IMG/VR virus record: IMGVR_UViG_3300044624_002493
Span: 1 to 59,778 of that record
Origin: a virus
DNA: 59,778 nucleotides
Reading direction: 5' to 3' (one strand)
Shown: piece by piece, positions 39,910 through 47,466 of the stretch
How positions within the stretch are numbered: position 1 is the stretch's first letter
Layout: each line of letters begins with the position of its first letter
Program-made: the position numbers and the translations under genes
The notes under the pieces: generated by a model
Told to the model about the DNA's origin: nothing
What the model saw: the letters and a program-made list of their open reading frames with translations, nothing else
Databases searched by the model: none

Positions 39910-40463
39910 ACAACTCCAAAAAAGTCAAAGTGCTTGTCTAACGTCCATTCATGTGGATTTTTAATTTCTTGTCCATTGTATGTAGTAAACTTAGCATCGT
40001 CAAACATTTCGTATCTATCAAAGAAATGCCAATAATCAGGGCTACTGCTTACATGCCCTTCTTCACGTAATATATCATCATTGCGGTTACTAATCAAACA
40101 GGTAGGAGTATTTAGAGCTTGTGGCACTGTAAGAACCCCCTGCAATAACATGTCACGTACTTTGGCTGCCGGAATTACATGTTCAAATATGCAATTACTT
40201 TTATCTACGCCAACCTGAATATAATGACTGCCTATGCTACCTTCAATTGCATAGCCATGATATCGTCGTACCCAATGATCCATGCTGTCGCGCAATAATC
40301 TAGCAGTCTGACCGGCTGTAGTTAACTGCTTGTACATACCCACCAACCGGTCTAACTCACTCACAGTTAGTTCATAGGTTTCATTGTAAGACGTTTCACC
40401 ACGTTGTACACGACTATAACTTACAGGTTGAAAGCTCTCAACTAGTTCTTTGGTAATAGGCAT
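39906..40463 (-). CDS. protein of the ABC-GNAT operon, 185 aa
   Basis: Not recognised with confidence. The central CIFEHVIPAAKVRDMLLQG and LISNRNDDIL recall small nuclease-type folds (Cys then Glu-His), but a full HNH motif is not visible. The start overlaps the upstream stop (TAATG) and the end overlaps the ABC-GNAT start (ATGA), so the three genes are a translational unit. Confidence 0.7.
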   Translation of the reverse strand: MPITKELVESFQPVSYSRVQRGETSYNETYELTVSELDRLVGMYKQLTTAGQTARLLRDSMDHWVRRYHGYAIEGSIGSHYIQVGVDKSNCIFEHVIPAAKVRDMLLQGVLTVPQALNTPTCLISNRNDDILREEGHVSSSPDYWHFFDRYEMFDDAKFTTYNGQEIKNPHEWTLDKHFDFFGVV

Positions 40464-40831
40464 TATACTAGTCCTTTCAAGGCAGGTTTAACGCTATCAC
40501 ACACATTATTACGCCCGTCACCATCGGGCAAAATACCCAGTCCGTGTCCTTTGGTGGGTAGGGTTAATTTGCCGCCGTGTAACTTATACATCTCACGCAT
40601 AAACTTGCTCATACCATCTGGAGCAGACCAGTTACCTACTGCAAAAGCCCATTGATCTTTGGCCATTTTATGCACCACATGACTATCGTTAAATGTTCGA
40701 GCCACTCCATCACGCAGGACTTCAATCATCCAATCCTTGGGCTGATTTACTGTGAGTTCGGTATTAAGACTTGCCATCTGCATAAGCCCAATGAACACGC
40801 CTTGGTCGATTTCATCTTGATTAGGAAACAC
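40463..40831 (-). CDS. protein of the ABC-GNAT operon, 122 aa
   Basis: Function not recognised. Helical N-terminus (IDQGVFIGLMQMASLNTELT) and a Gly-rich end (LTLPTKGHGLGILPDGDGRN). The best start visible is GTG at 40831 without a ribosome site; the frame stays open for a further 16 codons upstream (LNNILKAIRT), so the protein may be longer. Confidence 0.6.
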   Translation of the reverse strand: MFPNQDEIDQGVFIGLMQMASLNTELTVNQPKDWMIEVLRDGVARTFNDSHVVHKMAKDQWAFAVGNWSAPDGMSKFMREMYKLHGGKLTLPTKGHGLGILPDGDGRNNVCDSVKPALKGLV

Positions 40832-40856
40832 TGTGCGAATTGCTTTGAGAATGTTG

Positions 40857-41537
40857 TTAAGCGTTTTGCCCGACGGGGTCTTGTTTCATACATTTGATAG
40901 AACTGTCAAAGTGGCTATACCAATAAAAATTTGGCCCACACTTGCCTGGGCTTTCTCGATGACTTTTTTCTTGCAAATCAACTTCATTGGCATCAAATTG
41001 ATCTTGCAGTTTGCGAGCTGTTAATACTTCCCTGTCTTCACTGCCTTTGGTAAACAAGTGCAAACGAATACGATGTAGGTCTGGTTTGCCAATTTTTTTA
41101 ATACCAGAGTCATTAAGAATTTCAAATGCTTCGCTGGCAAAACGATCGTTGTCGGTTTCAACATAACAAGCAGGCACCTCAGTATAACCCAGGATCCACA
41201 TGGCCAGCATGCGATGTTGACCATCATAGGCATAGTAACGACTTGGGAATTTGCTCTTGGGCAGTCTTACGCAACTTGCAGCACCAACAATTCTTGGATC
41301 AAATTTACGAATAATATTAAGAACGTGTTTAACAATTACGTCACGTTGAACTTCGTAATCAATCCAAATTGAATCAAAATTTAATAGTGCAAGTCCGATT
41401 GGAAATCCGTATCCGGTAGATTTAATACGAGTTTGAATACGAGCAAGTTCTTTGTCTGTGAAACCGTGATTCTCTCTGAGATCTGCAAGAGTTTCTTTGG
41501 CAACATCTGACAAGAGGCGCGATAATCGCTTAGTCAT
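40857..41537 (-). CDS. DGQHR/ParB-like domain protein, 226 aa
   Basis: Residues 60-125 read IDYEVQRDVIVKHVLNIIRK, then RYYAYDGQHRMLAMWILGYT. The YDGQHR motif (104-109) with a preceding basic beta-strand is the mark of DGQHR/ParB-type nuclease or regulator domains, which bind DNA or nucleotides and occur next to DNA-modification genes (DndB for example). The C-terminus is helical and basic. It is the first gene of the operon that ends with the ABC-GNAT fusion; a perfectly spaced sigma70 promoter and AAGGAC lie upstream. Confidence 0.75.
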   Translation of the reverse strand: MTKRLSRLLSDVAKETLADLRENHGFTDKELARIQTRIKSTGYGFPIGLALLNFDSIWIDYEVQRDVIVKHVLNIIRKFDPRIVGAASCVRLPKSKFPSRYYAYDGQHRMLAMWILGYTEVPACYVETDNDRFASEAFEILNDSGIKKIGKPDLHRIRLHLFTKGSEDREVLTARKLQDQFDANEVDLQEKSHRESPGKCGPNFYWYSHFDSSIKCMKQDPVGQNA

Positions 41538-41581
41538 AATAGTCCTTAGGTAAAATGGTTAAATTTTATACTGCAAACTAT

Positions 41582-41610
41582 ATTATAAAAGAAAACAACT
41601 TTTTGGTCAA
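41582..41610 (-). promoter_or_regulatory. sigma70 promoter (TTGACC-17-TATAAT)
   Basis: TTGACC (41610-41605), 17-nt spacer, TATAAT (41587-41582) on the minus strand, 44 nt before the DGQHR gene. It marks the start of the DGQHR/ABC-GNAT operon. Confidence 0.78.
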
Positions 41611-41611
41611 C

Positions 41612-42148
41612 CTACTTTAACAAGTCTAAAAGTTCTTGATACGTAAGGGTTTTTATTAGAAATCTGTCCAAATGTGTTTGCAGAGTTTGGTGAGTAATGT
41701 GGAATTGTCCTTCTCCAACATTGCCTTTGTGTTGTTTATCACCGTAACCAATGGACGAATCAATCTCTGCGGGCAGTATGGTAAAGATCTTGACCACGTC
41801 ATCAAAGAACATACCGTAATACAATTGATCAAATTCTGCACGTTTGACCTGCTGTATGTTGCAAGCAAATTGATTGGTTGCCCATTGACCGAATGCCACT
41901 CGACGATCTGATGCAATTTCACGTGATAGGATTTCTAAAATTTTATCTTCGTTTAGCTTTTCCAATGATCGTTGCACTGTGCTAAACTTGACTTCAATTC
42001 GTTGACCGGTGGGTGTGTTCCAAAGATCATGGTGACGACTGCGAGGCTTATCAAACTGATAAAGTCGTTTGATCATAATCTCGGCTAGTCTTCCTAACCG
42101 GCGAGTGTTGATTGTAAAAATTATATCACGTAATTGTTCTGGAGTCAT
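41612..42148 (-). CDS. PD-(D/E)XK nuclease-like protein (restriction-endonuclease fold), 178 aa
   Basis: GRLAEIMIKRLY (E23) followed by HHDLWNTPTGQRIEVKFSTV supplies the D41...E52-x-K54 catalytic signature of PD-(D/E)XK nucleases; size and position fit a small restriction-type enzyme. No methyltransferase lies beside it, so it may act on unmodified host DNA, with phage DNA protected by another modification. It ends just before the promoter of the DGQHR operon. Confidence 0.72.
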   Translation of the reverse strand: MTPEQLRDIIFTINTRRLGRLAEIMIKRLYQFDKPRSRHHDLWNTPTGQRIEVKFSTVQRSLEKLNEDKILEILSREIASDRRVAFGQWATNQFACNIQQVKRAEFDQLYYGMFFDDVVKIFTILPAEIDSSIGYGDKQHKGNVGEGQFHITHQTLQTHLDRFLIKTLTYQELLDLLK

Positions 42149-42371
42149 AAAAGTTAATAAAAATGCTCTACCCCTCCCGGCGGTCCTGTTGTTCTATACT
42201 CATCAGGTTGGGCGATAGCCCTCAGCTGAGACTAGTACGAAAGAACTCATCCGCTACACGACGGAGGGTGCTATCGTGTTGCCAACGCCAGTTAGGTTAG
42301 ACTGGGACCACCCGTGGCAGTCACGCCACTATCATGCGGGTCGCACTATCCGCTGACTAGGCGGTCAAAAA
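42149..42371 (-). other. 223-nt gap with strong RNA-structure potential
   Basis: No gene assigned. Complementary arms are visible: CGATAGC(CCTC) near 42214-42224 with (GAGG)GTGCTATCG near 42265-42277 enclosing a smaller TGAG/CTCA hairpin, and GTGGC-AGTCAC-GCCAC (42315-42330) enclosed by ACCC/GGGT. Composition is richer in G+C than nearby gaps. A plus-strand frame reading TKELIRYTTEGAIVLPTPVR is open but has no start. A structured RNA, in the leader of the nuclease gene or independent, is the best guess; strand is uncertain. Confidence 0.4.
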
Positions 42372-42707
42372 CTACACAATAACCGACTGACCAACTTCAA
42401 GTCGGTTACTATAAAAACATTCACCACGACTACGAATTAAGTCTGCAAATCCTTGCGGATCACGCCTGAACATATCTTGAATGTTCTCTTCGGTTATGCC
42501 TTCCTCTACTGCAAAATAATAGATCTCATAGTGCCGTTGAGTATTAAATTGTGCTCGTAGCCTTAAATGGAACGGATTAGCGTAAGCGTGTCTAGGACTA
42601 TCTCGTCCTTGCAACTTTTCCCACATAACCCGTTGATCATCAGCAGTAATGTCGGCCACATATTCTAAACCTTCGTTGCACCACATGACAATAAACGTAT
42701 GATCCAT
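42372..42707 (-). CDS. conserved-looking phage protein, 111 aa
   Basis: Function not recognised. HTFIVMWCNEGLEYVADITA then LRLRAQFNTQRHYEIYYFAV suggests a small alpha/beta domain. Coupled to the upstream 63-aa gene by TAATG. Confidence 0.75.
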   Translation of the reverse strand: MDHTFIVMWCNEGLEYVADITADDQRVMWEKLQGRDSPRHAYANPFHLRLRAQFNTQRHYEIYYFAVEEGITEENIQDMFRRDPQGFADLIRSRGECFYSNRLEVGQSVIV

Positions 42708-42898
42708 TACTGTAATACATTGCCTTCGATGCCGTCGAACACACTACATCCACGAGCTTCTGCTTCCTCCATCAATTTGGCTGTACTAGCATCGCAAGCA
42801 ATTTCAAACAACTCATCAATCTCATCTTGGGTCAAGTAGTATTCTGGAATCTGTCCTGCTAATACTGCTTCAGCTACCATTAAACGATCCTCGGTCAT
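42707..42898 (-). CDS. small acidic protein, 63 aa
   Basis: Function not recognised. Acidic and helical (TEDRLMVAEAVLAGQIPEYY, then DEIDELFEIACDASTAKLME). AGGAG ribosome site inside the 3' end of the heme oxygenase gene, with a 29-nt overlap. Confidence 0.7.
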   Translation of the reverse strand: MTEDRLMVAEAVLAGQIPEYYLTQDEIDELFEIACDASTAKLMEEAEARGCSVFDGIEGNVLQ

Positions 42899-43433
42899 TG
42901 AGTTTCTCCTGTAGTTCGTTAAAAAATTCTATGGCCAAATCAAATGCCACTAATGCTTCATCTACAATGTCTGTGGACAGTTTGGCGTCCAGGGCTTTGA
43001 TCAACGCCGGACGATCTTCAAATCCGTAGCACTTGCCACTACCCGGTACTTTCTTGGCAATAATTTTGCCACCGTACATATCGCCCATGTGCCTGACATA
43101 TACATGTGCAAGAATTTGACTTTTGTCAGTGTAGTACAGATGTACAATGCGTTCACACCACTTTTTAATACTGGGTAGGGGTTCTTCGGTGACATTATAC
43201 CCCAATTCTTTAAGATCTTCACGCATGTAATCAGCACGTTTGATATCCGGTAAATCGTGTAACAGGTGACTGATTTCGGCAAAATATTCAATGTTGCGAT
43301 ATACCAATTCCATCTGTTGTAAAAACACAGCATAGTCATCTGCGGTTATATTACCATGTAACATGTACTGAACAAAGGGCGTGGCTTCGGCGGCTCTGTG
43401 TTTTTCGTTGGTGTAGTTGCGTAAGATGCTCAT
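42870..43433 (-). CDS. heme oxygenase (HO-1 family), 187 aa
   Basis: Proximal His12 in NEKHRAAEATPFVQYML and the distal glycine helix YVRHMGDMYGGKIIAKKVPG (112-131) are both present, with LEEL/DLKELG-type helices between, as in biliverdin-forming heme oxygenases. It cleaves heme to biliverdin, iron and CO using reduced ferredoxin. Cyanophage relatives feed bilin synthesis; no bilin reductase is visible here, so iron release or heme removal is an alternative role. Start 43433 is the ATG in an ATGA overlap; an earlier in-frame start lies in the upstream gene. Confidence 0.88.
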   Translation of the reverse strand: MSILRNYTNEKHRAAEATPFVQYMLHGNITADDYAVFLQQMELVYRNIEYFAEISHLLHDLPDIKRADYMREDLKELGYNVTEEPLPSIKKWCERIVHLYYTDKSQILAHVYVRHMGDMYGGKIIAKKVPGSGKCYGFEDRPALIKALDAKLSTDIVDEALVAFDLAIEFFNELQEKLNDRGSFNGS

Positions 43434-43594
43434 TCCTGTTCTACCGCCCAAAATCTAAAATCAAAGCTGTCTTGCAAACAGGTAAATTCATCACCTGTGG
43501 TATTTTTGTATCGCACCCAGGCCTTGTGATCCACAATATAGCGTTCTATCACATAGAAAAAACGTGAGTGCCCGTCGGTATAAACTATAGCCAT
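43430..43594 (-). CDS. small protein upstream of heme oxygenase, 54 aa
   Basis: Function not recognised. MAIVYTDGHSRFFYVIERYI begins a small beta-rich domain, ending FDFRFWAVEQE. Start 43594 is fixed by the TAATG overlap with the upstream stop; the stop overlaps the heme oxygenase ATG. Confidence 0.7.
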   Translation of the reverse strand: MAIVYTDGHSRFFYVIERYIVDHKAWVRYKNTTGDEFTCLQDSFDFRFWAVEQE

Positions 43595-43944
43595 TAAAAT
43601 TGTGCCCGGGCCAGTCTTTGTGCTCGATGATTTTCCCAACTGTTATCTAGGTCGACGCTGTCGCGGAAAAACTTATTGTAAGCTCGGTCTGAGATTCCGT
43701 GCCCGGTGTATTCGGCTCGTTCGTAGTAATTGTAATCCACAGTCCAGCGTGGAATAATAGTAACCATAGCATCTGCATCATGCAAGATGGGCAACTGGCG
43801 CCATTGAAACAATAACCGTTCTACAGCACTGGCCCAATATTGTTTTGCCCAGGTACTTTTAGCACCGGCTAGACTTTTGCGAGCAGCATCTAATCTACGT
43901 CCCAATACTTCGGCTTCTTCACCTAAAAATCGATATGATTTCAT
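43594..43944 (-). CDS. conserved-looking phage protein, 116 aa
   Basis: Function not recognised. Helical N-terminus (FLGEEAEVLGRRLDAARKSL, then YWASAVERLLFQWRQLPILH), then a mixed region ending RAQRLARAQF. First gene of the heme oxygenase operon, with a sigma70 promoter upstream. Confidence 0.75.
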   Translation of the reverse strand: MKSYRFLGEEAEVLGRRLDAARKSLAGAKSTWAKQYWASAVERLLFQWRQLPILHDADAMVTIIPRWTVDYNYYERAEYTGHGISDRAYNKFFRDSVDLDNSWENHRAQRLARAQF

Positions 43945-43973
43945 GTTTACTCCTGTAGTTGGTATATGCTATT

Positions 43974-44003
43974 ATTATAACTAAAACGGTAGTTTAGTGT
44001 CAA
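43974..44003 (-). promoter_or_regulatory. sigma70 promoter (TTGACA-18-TATAAT)
   Basis: TTGACA (44003-43998), 18-nt spacer, TATAAT (43979-43974) on the minus strand, 29 nt before the 116-aa gene. It drives the heme oxygenase operon. Confidence 0.72.
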
Positions 44004-44004
44004 C

Positions 44005-44241
44005 CTAAGACCATTTCATAACAAACGCCAGATAATCTCGTTCGTCATCAAAATAAAATATATAACGCCCAGGTTTTTGGTCACTGCTGACTTCTACCAA
44101 TTGCCAGCGCCATTCATCAACCAATTCACTTTTACACCAGTCAAGCACATGTTCTACTTCGCCAAATCGTTTGGTAATTTCCTGTGCGTGATTAAAACTA
44201 GCACGATCACGATGCCATTCTACAGGACTTTTTAGGAGCAT
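44005..44241 (-). CDS. hypothetical protein, 78 aa
   Basis: Function not recognised. MLLKSPVEWHRDRASFNHAQ, then a Trp-rich middle (VLDWCKSELVDEWRWQLVEV) and YFDDERDYLAFVMKWS. It shares with the 73-aa protein at 44618 the theme of a C-terminal DxxDALxFxxxxS-like end. Start 44241 overlaps the upstream stop by 10 nt. Confidence 0.7.
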   Translation of the reverse strand: MLLKSPVEWHRDRASFNHAQEITKRFGEVEHVLDWCKSELVDEWRWQLVEVSSDQKPGRYIFYFDDERDYLAFVMKWS

Positions 44242-44624
44242 AGTTCCATGGGTTGGTTGATACCCCAAAATTGGTAACTTTCTTGTATGTCTTGGACATA
44301 GCCCAAACTCGGTCGGCCGCTTTTGGGATCAGTCATTTCATAAAAGAAAAACTGTACGCCATCTTGAATCCATGTGCGTTTTGTGTAGTAACTGGGATAA
44401 CCCTCAAACGCATCCAATGCCATCTCACAATCGGGAGTAATTTCCCACAACACTCCACCCACGCTTGTGCCAGTCTGGGGTTCGATGGTAGCATGACTGT
44501 ATAACTTTAGTTGCCAGTCTCTGAGAACAAATGTACCTTTGGCCAAGGCTTGAGGACAACGCCAGCTCATGTTTTCTGGATGCATGTTTGCGCCATAAGC
44601 AAAATAAAGTTGTCGTTCTAACAT
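44232..44624 (-). CDS. gamma-glutamylcyclotransferase-like protein (GGCT/AIG2 fold), 130 aa
   Basis: LYFAYGANMHPENMSWRCPQ is the nucleotide-free substrate loop YGxN of the GGCT fold; TSVGGVLWEI and LDAFEGYPSYYTKR, with the catalytic Glu in EGYP, complete the pattern. Enzymes of this fold release 5-oxoproline from gamma-glutamyl compounds such as glutathione derivatives. A role in thiol metabolism or in breaking an isopeptide bond is possible; the substrate is not known. Confidence 0.82.
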   Translation of the reverse strand: MLERQLYFAYGANMHPENMSWRCPQALAKGTFVLRDWQLKLYSHATIEPQTGTSVGGVLWEITPDCEMALDAFEGYPSYYTKRTWIQDGVQFFFYEMTDPKSGRPSLGYVQDIQESYQFWGINQPMELCS

Positions 44625-44839
44625 ACTGCCTCAGAAAATTTGAGTTTAAAAAGTAATGCGTCTTTTTCATTGCAAAAACTCCATGTCATAGAATGTTCGC
44701 TGATATCTGTTATATATCTGTTGCCCGGAAGACCAAATAATTCTACAGCATTAGCGCACAAGGTATCCCAATAATACATGGGATTTTGTCGATCCGTCCA
44801 GGGCACTGTGCAATGATAGATATACTTAGGCTCTCTCAA
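44618..44839 (-). CDS. hypothetical protein, 73 aa
   Basis: Function not recognised. EPKYIYHCTVPWTDRQNPMY then HSMTWSFCNEKDALLFKLKF. The start is TTG at 44839, inside the last codons of the upstream gene; no better start is seen. Confidence 0.6.
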   Translation of the reverse strand: MREPKYIYHCTVPWTDRQNPMYYWDTLCANAVELFGLPGNRYITDISEHSMTWSFCNEKDALLFKLKFSEAVC

Positions 44840-45077
44840 GATATGTTTTCTTTATATACGCATCGGCCCACTCTACGCCGCCAGTGTTATAGTACAAGTG
44901 ATTGTCTTGAATGTTAAACCTATTGCAAAAACTTTGCCCATAGCGTTGACCATGTAGGGCTTCCCAAGTATAATCTTGTCGCCAAATGTCATAGTCTTCT
45001 TTATTGATTAACGGCACTGGTTCTCCTGGAGAATTAGCAAAAGCTACAATTTGTTCAAATGCGTTATGTCCTATCAT
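44826..45077 (-). CDS. hypothetical protein, 83 aa
   Basis: Function not recognised. Trp/Tyr-rich soluble protein (INKEDYDIWRQDYTWEALHG, then NRFNIQDNHLYYNTGGVEWA). A sigma70-like promoter ends 5 nt before the ATG, suggesting a leaderless or very short-leader mRNA. Confidence 0.7.
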   Translation of the reverse strand: MIGHNAFEQIVAFANSPGEPVPLINKEDYDIWRQDYTWEALHGQRYGQSFCNRFNIQDNHLYYNTGGVEWADAYIKKTYLERA

Positions 45078-45080
45078 ATA

Positions 45081-45578
45081 CTATTTTAACACGCTTTCTC
45101 CATTGTTGTCAACTTCCGTCCAGGTGTAATCCCCTAACCATTTTACACGGCAAACATATTCATAATAGTCTGGTTTAGCAGTGGTCCATTCATCCGGTCC
45201 GGTTTGAACTAAGATGGTGCCACCATGCCTATGATCACGGGCCAACCAATAGCATTGACCATGATAAATCTGGAATGAGTATTTGGCCGCATGTACAAGG
45301 TCGGTTATATCCAGACGTTTGCGAACTTCATCTGCTTGGCGTTGTAGTACCTCAACCAATTCCATAATACGACGGTATTCTTGGTGGCCGTGCATTCGGG
45401 CCACATTGACCATAATATCTTTTTGCTTTTCGACCGGAATAAGATCAAAACTAGGACCACTTACTTCGGTCGGATAAGGTGTTACATTTCGGTTGAAGAA
45501 CTGTATTAGCTCGCCAGAACTGGTTGAATCGTAACTGTCTCGACCATCAGCTGAGTTAGGTTTATCTTTGTCCGACAT
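45081..45578 (-). CDS. DUF2452-like protein, 165 aa
   Basis: The C-terminal YHGQCYWLARDHRHGGTILV, then KPDYYEYVCRVKWLGDYTWT, follows a pattern I associate with DUF2452-type proteins found in bacteria and T4-like phages; function unknown. A central helix (EYRRIMELVEVLQRQADEVR) is coiled-coil-like. Start 45578 is fixed by the TGATG overlap with the upstream stop. Confidence 0.7.
   Translation of the reverse strand: MSDKDKPNSADGRDSYDSTSSGELIQFFNRNVTPYPTEVSGPSFDLIPVEKQKDIMVNVARMHGHQEYRRIMELVEVLQRQADEVRKRLDITDLVHAAKYSFQIYHGQCYWLARDHRHGGTILVQTGPDEWTTAKPDYYEYVCRVKWLGDYTWTEVDNNGESVLK
45083..45112 (-). promoter_or_regulatory. sigma70-like promoter (TTGACA-18-TAAAAT) inside a gene end
   Basis: TTGACA (45112-45107), 18-nt spacer, TAAAAT (45088-45083) on the minus strand, lying in the last codons of the DUF2452-like gene and 5 nt before the ATG of the 83-aa gene. 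Confidence 0.55.
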
Positions 45579-46228
45579 CAATCCCAAAGTGCTTCGTAGT
45601 ATTTTCCAAACAAGCGGAAGCCATTGCGTTTACGCTCTAACCAAACTTGATGCCCGTCTTTGTCATACTTAACTTTACTTACTCCTTCGTTTAAATCATC
45701 TAACCACTTGTCATGCTTGGTATCAGCTTCATAAGCACTGTGATCAAAGAATTGACTGTCTGCATCATCCTTGACCTTTTGTTCAAATGCCCAGATCATT
45801 TCATCTAAGATCCAATCCCAACGCATGAAGTGTAGGCTGTCAGTGTCCCACTCGTTCTCTTTGGGTTGTGCCATATAGCTACGCAAGTATTCAGGAACAT
45901 CTTCGTCATCGGTGCACGGTGCACCGTGCTTGGTAGCCCGTAATTGTTTGAGTCCAGGAAGAATGATGTCGGCTAGGGTGTGATCAAATGACCAGGTATC
46001 CCAGGGATCAAGTCGTACATAGTTCCATCGTGGATGCACAAAATCTAAAACGGCCATCCATGCTGTACAAATAGGATTTAAAAAGTTAACCCATTTAACA
46101 TAGGGATTGTTAGGCTCGTCTTTGAGATTGTAGATACGGTCTTCATCCTTCTCCCAAAAACACACAGCCTTGAGAATTGTGTAAGGTGAGATCCAGTGAT
46201 TTCGATATTTTGAGCTCCAAACTTTCAT
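45578..46228 (-). CDS. conserved-looking phage protein, 216 aa
   Basis: Function not recognised. Contains HWISPYTILKAVCFWEKDED, VLDFVHPRWNYVRLDPWDTW, DHTLADIILPGLKQLRATKH and HFMRWDWILDEMIWAFEQKV. The regular His/Asp pattern of the middle (DHTLAD, KHGAP, DDEDVP) could bind metal. Start 46228 is fixed by ATGA overlap with the upstream gene. Confidence 0.78.
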   Translation of the reverse strand: MKVWSSKYRNHWISPYTILKAVCFWEKDEDRIYNLKDEPNNPYVKWVNFLNPICTAWMAVLDFVHPRWNYVRLDPWDTWSFDHTLADIILPGLKQLRATKHGAPCTDDEDVPEYLRSYMAQPKENEWDTDSLHFMRWDWILDEMIWAFEQKVKDDADSQFFDHSAYEADTKHDKWLDDLNEGVSKVKYDKDGHQVWLERKRNGFRLFGKYYEALWD

Positions 46229-46605
46229 TCCAATCCCTTTTCTTTTATACCAGCTACCAACCACTCAGTTAATGGCTCACCCTGTGTGCAACGTATCTTC
46301 AACATACGGCCATCCATAAACAAGGCCCGGTATTCTTCTTGATCCTCGTCAGATCTGTAATAATAAAAACGTATTTCACCATCAAAATCATCGCAACGTA
46401 CCCAACGCTCGTTGCTTTGTACTAAGGTTCCTCCAAGGAACCCATCCTCACTGTCGATCCATTCTGCATCGTATTCTTCGTGCCACAAATACCAATGACC
46501 ACTGTCTTGATCCTGTTCTATCTTGTAATTATCCAGAGTTTGTAGCGGAGTATCTTTAGTTTGATACTGACGGCCCCGATACTCGAGATTGTCGAACATG
46601 CCCAT
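46225..46605 (-). CDS. conserved-looking GMFDN-type phage protein, 126 aa
   Basis: Function not recognised. GMFDNLEYRGRQYQTKDTPL then acidic beta-rich sequence (EEYDAEWIDSEDGFLGGTLV) and EPLTEWLVAGIKEKGL at the end. The C-terminal EPLTEW...G...KGL also ends the YubB-like protein at 49173, so the two share a short terminal element. Confidence 0.75.
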   Translation of the reverse strand: MGMFDNLEYRGRQYQTKDTPLQTLDNYKIEQDQDSGHWYLWHEEYDAEWIDSEDGFLGGTLVQSNERWVRCDDFDGEIRFYYYRSDEDQEEYRALFMDGRMLKIRCTQGEPLTEWLVAGIKEKGLE

Positions 46606-46826
46606 TAGGGTTTGATTCCTAATGTCTCTGGGGCATGATCAACACAGTCACCTTTTTCATCACTATAAAAGAACGCATCAGAATCTATAATTTTAATCCG
46701 CATGTCACTATGACGAAGATCGTAGTCTACAAAGTTATGATATAGGTCATAGATTCTAAACACATAACGATCACCGCCACACCAAATCAAGTAGCCTTCA
46801 CGACCGTCGGCCGATTCTATCTTCAT
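46605..46826 (-). CDS. hypothetical protein, 73 aa
   Basis: Function not recognised. MKIESADGREGYLIWCGGDR and VFRIYDLYHNFVDYDLRHSD suggest a small beta-barrel-like domain. Start 46826 is fixed by a TGATG overlap. Confidence 0.7.
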   Translation of the reverse strand: MKIESADGREGYLIWCGGDRYVFRIYDLYHNFVDYDLRHSDMRIKIIDSDAFFYSDEKGDCVDHAPETLGIKP

Positions 46827-47020
46827 CACCAACTCCCATCATCTAAATATAACAATACAGTTACAAATAACCAACCTGTTCTCCACTGCCGCCATGGACT
46901 TCCCCATTCATTATTATGCTCTTTTCGAGCAAATGGTAACCCGTACCAATGGCAAGGATTTAAATTTAAGTTGACGGTAATGCCTGAATATCTTAACCAT
47001 TTATACACGGTCAACTCCAT
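46826..47020 (-). CDS. hypothetical protein, 64 aa
   Basis: Function not recognised. MELTVYKWLRYSGITVNLNL and WRTGWLFVTVLLYLDDGSW: small beta-rich protein, Trp-rich. The ATG at 47020 lies in the last codons of the upstream gene (20-nt overlap). Confidence 0.65.
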   Translation of the reverse strand: MELTVYKWLRYSGITVNLNLNPCHWYGLPFARKEHNNEWGSPWRQWRTGWLFVTVLLYLDDGSW

Positions 47021-47372
47021 TGGCAATAAACTGCTGTAGTGCATCATAGTCTAACCCTGACCAATCAGTGTCCTCGGGCATGATTTCCATTGTGGCACCT
47101 TGACCGGGCATCTTGTCAATAAAGCCTTGTAGTACTGAGCCGCCGTAGCCATTGGTTCCGTATGCGTCCTTATGGCAACTGTAAACCGATCCTGAGTAAC
47201 CATCAAACTCCCATAAATCATCAACTAGGGTAGCTCGAGTAATACCTGAGTTCATCTTCCATGACTCAGAGCCGTTGTAGCCTCCATACCAACAAGCAAA
47301 CACCTTGTACAAGCGTTCCTTAGGTGTGACTATTTTTACAACAACCCAACGGTCGGGTGAGTAATCACTCAT
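47001..47372 (-). CDS. conserved-looking phage protein, 123 aa
   Basis: Function not recognised. RWVVVKIVTPKERLYKVFAC, then CWYGGYNGSESWKMNSGITR and SGSVYSCHKDAYGTNGYGGS: beta-rich, Tyr/Gly-rich protein. The ATG overlaps the 33-aa gene upstream by 8 nt. Confidence 0.75.
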   Translation of the reverse strand: MSDYSPDRWVVVKIVTPKERLYKVFACWYGGYNGSESWKMNSGITRATLVDDLWEFDGYSGSVYSCHKDAYGTNGYGGSVLQGFIDKMPGQGATMEIMPEDTDWSGLDYDALQQFIANGVDRV

Positions 47373-47466
47373 TTTTCATTGCCTCTCTAATAATTGGTCT
47401 AATCATAAACACCCATACAGCGTGACTGAGCCAGCCCACAATAACACCCCAAATAAATGCAGTCAT
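47365..47466 (-). CDS. tiny single-span membrane protein, 33 aa
   Basis: MTAFIWGVIVGWLSHAVWVF then MIRPIIREAMKNE: one hydrophobic helix with a basic end. It fills the space between two genes with an ATGA overlap on one side and an 8-nt overlap on the other, which supports translation. Function unknown. Confidence 0.5.
   Translation of the reverse strand: MTAFIWGVIVGWLSHAVWVFMIRPIIREAMKNE

Noticed and set aside
42205-42255. CTGATGAG (minus) and CTGAGAC...CGAAAG (plus) considered as a hammerhead ribozyme core
   Set aside because: The CUGANGA and GAAA boxes do not occur with a closing stem II and the third stem on the same strand.
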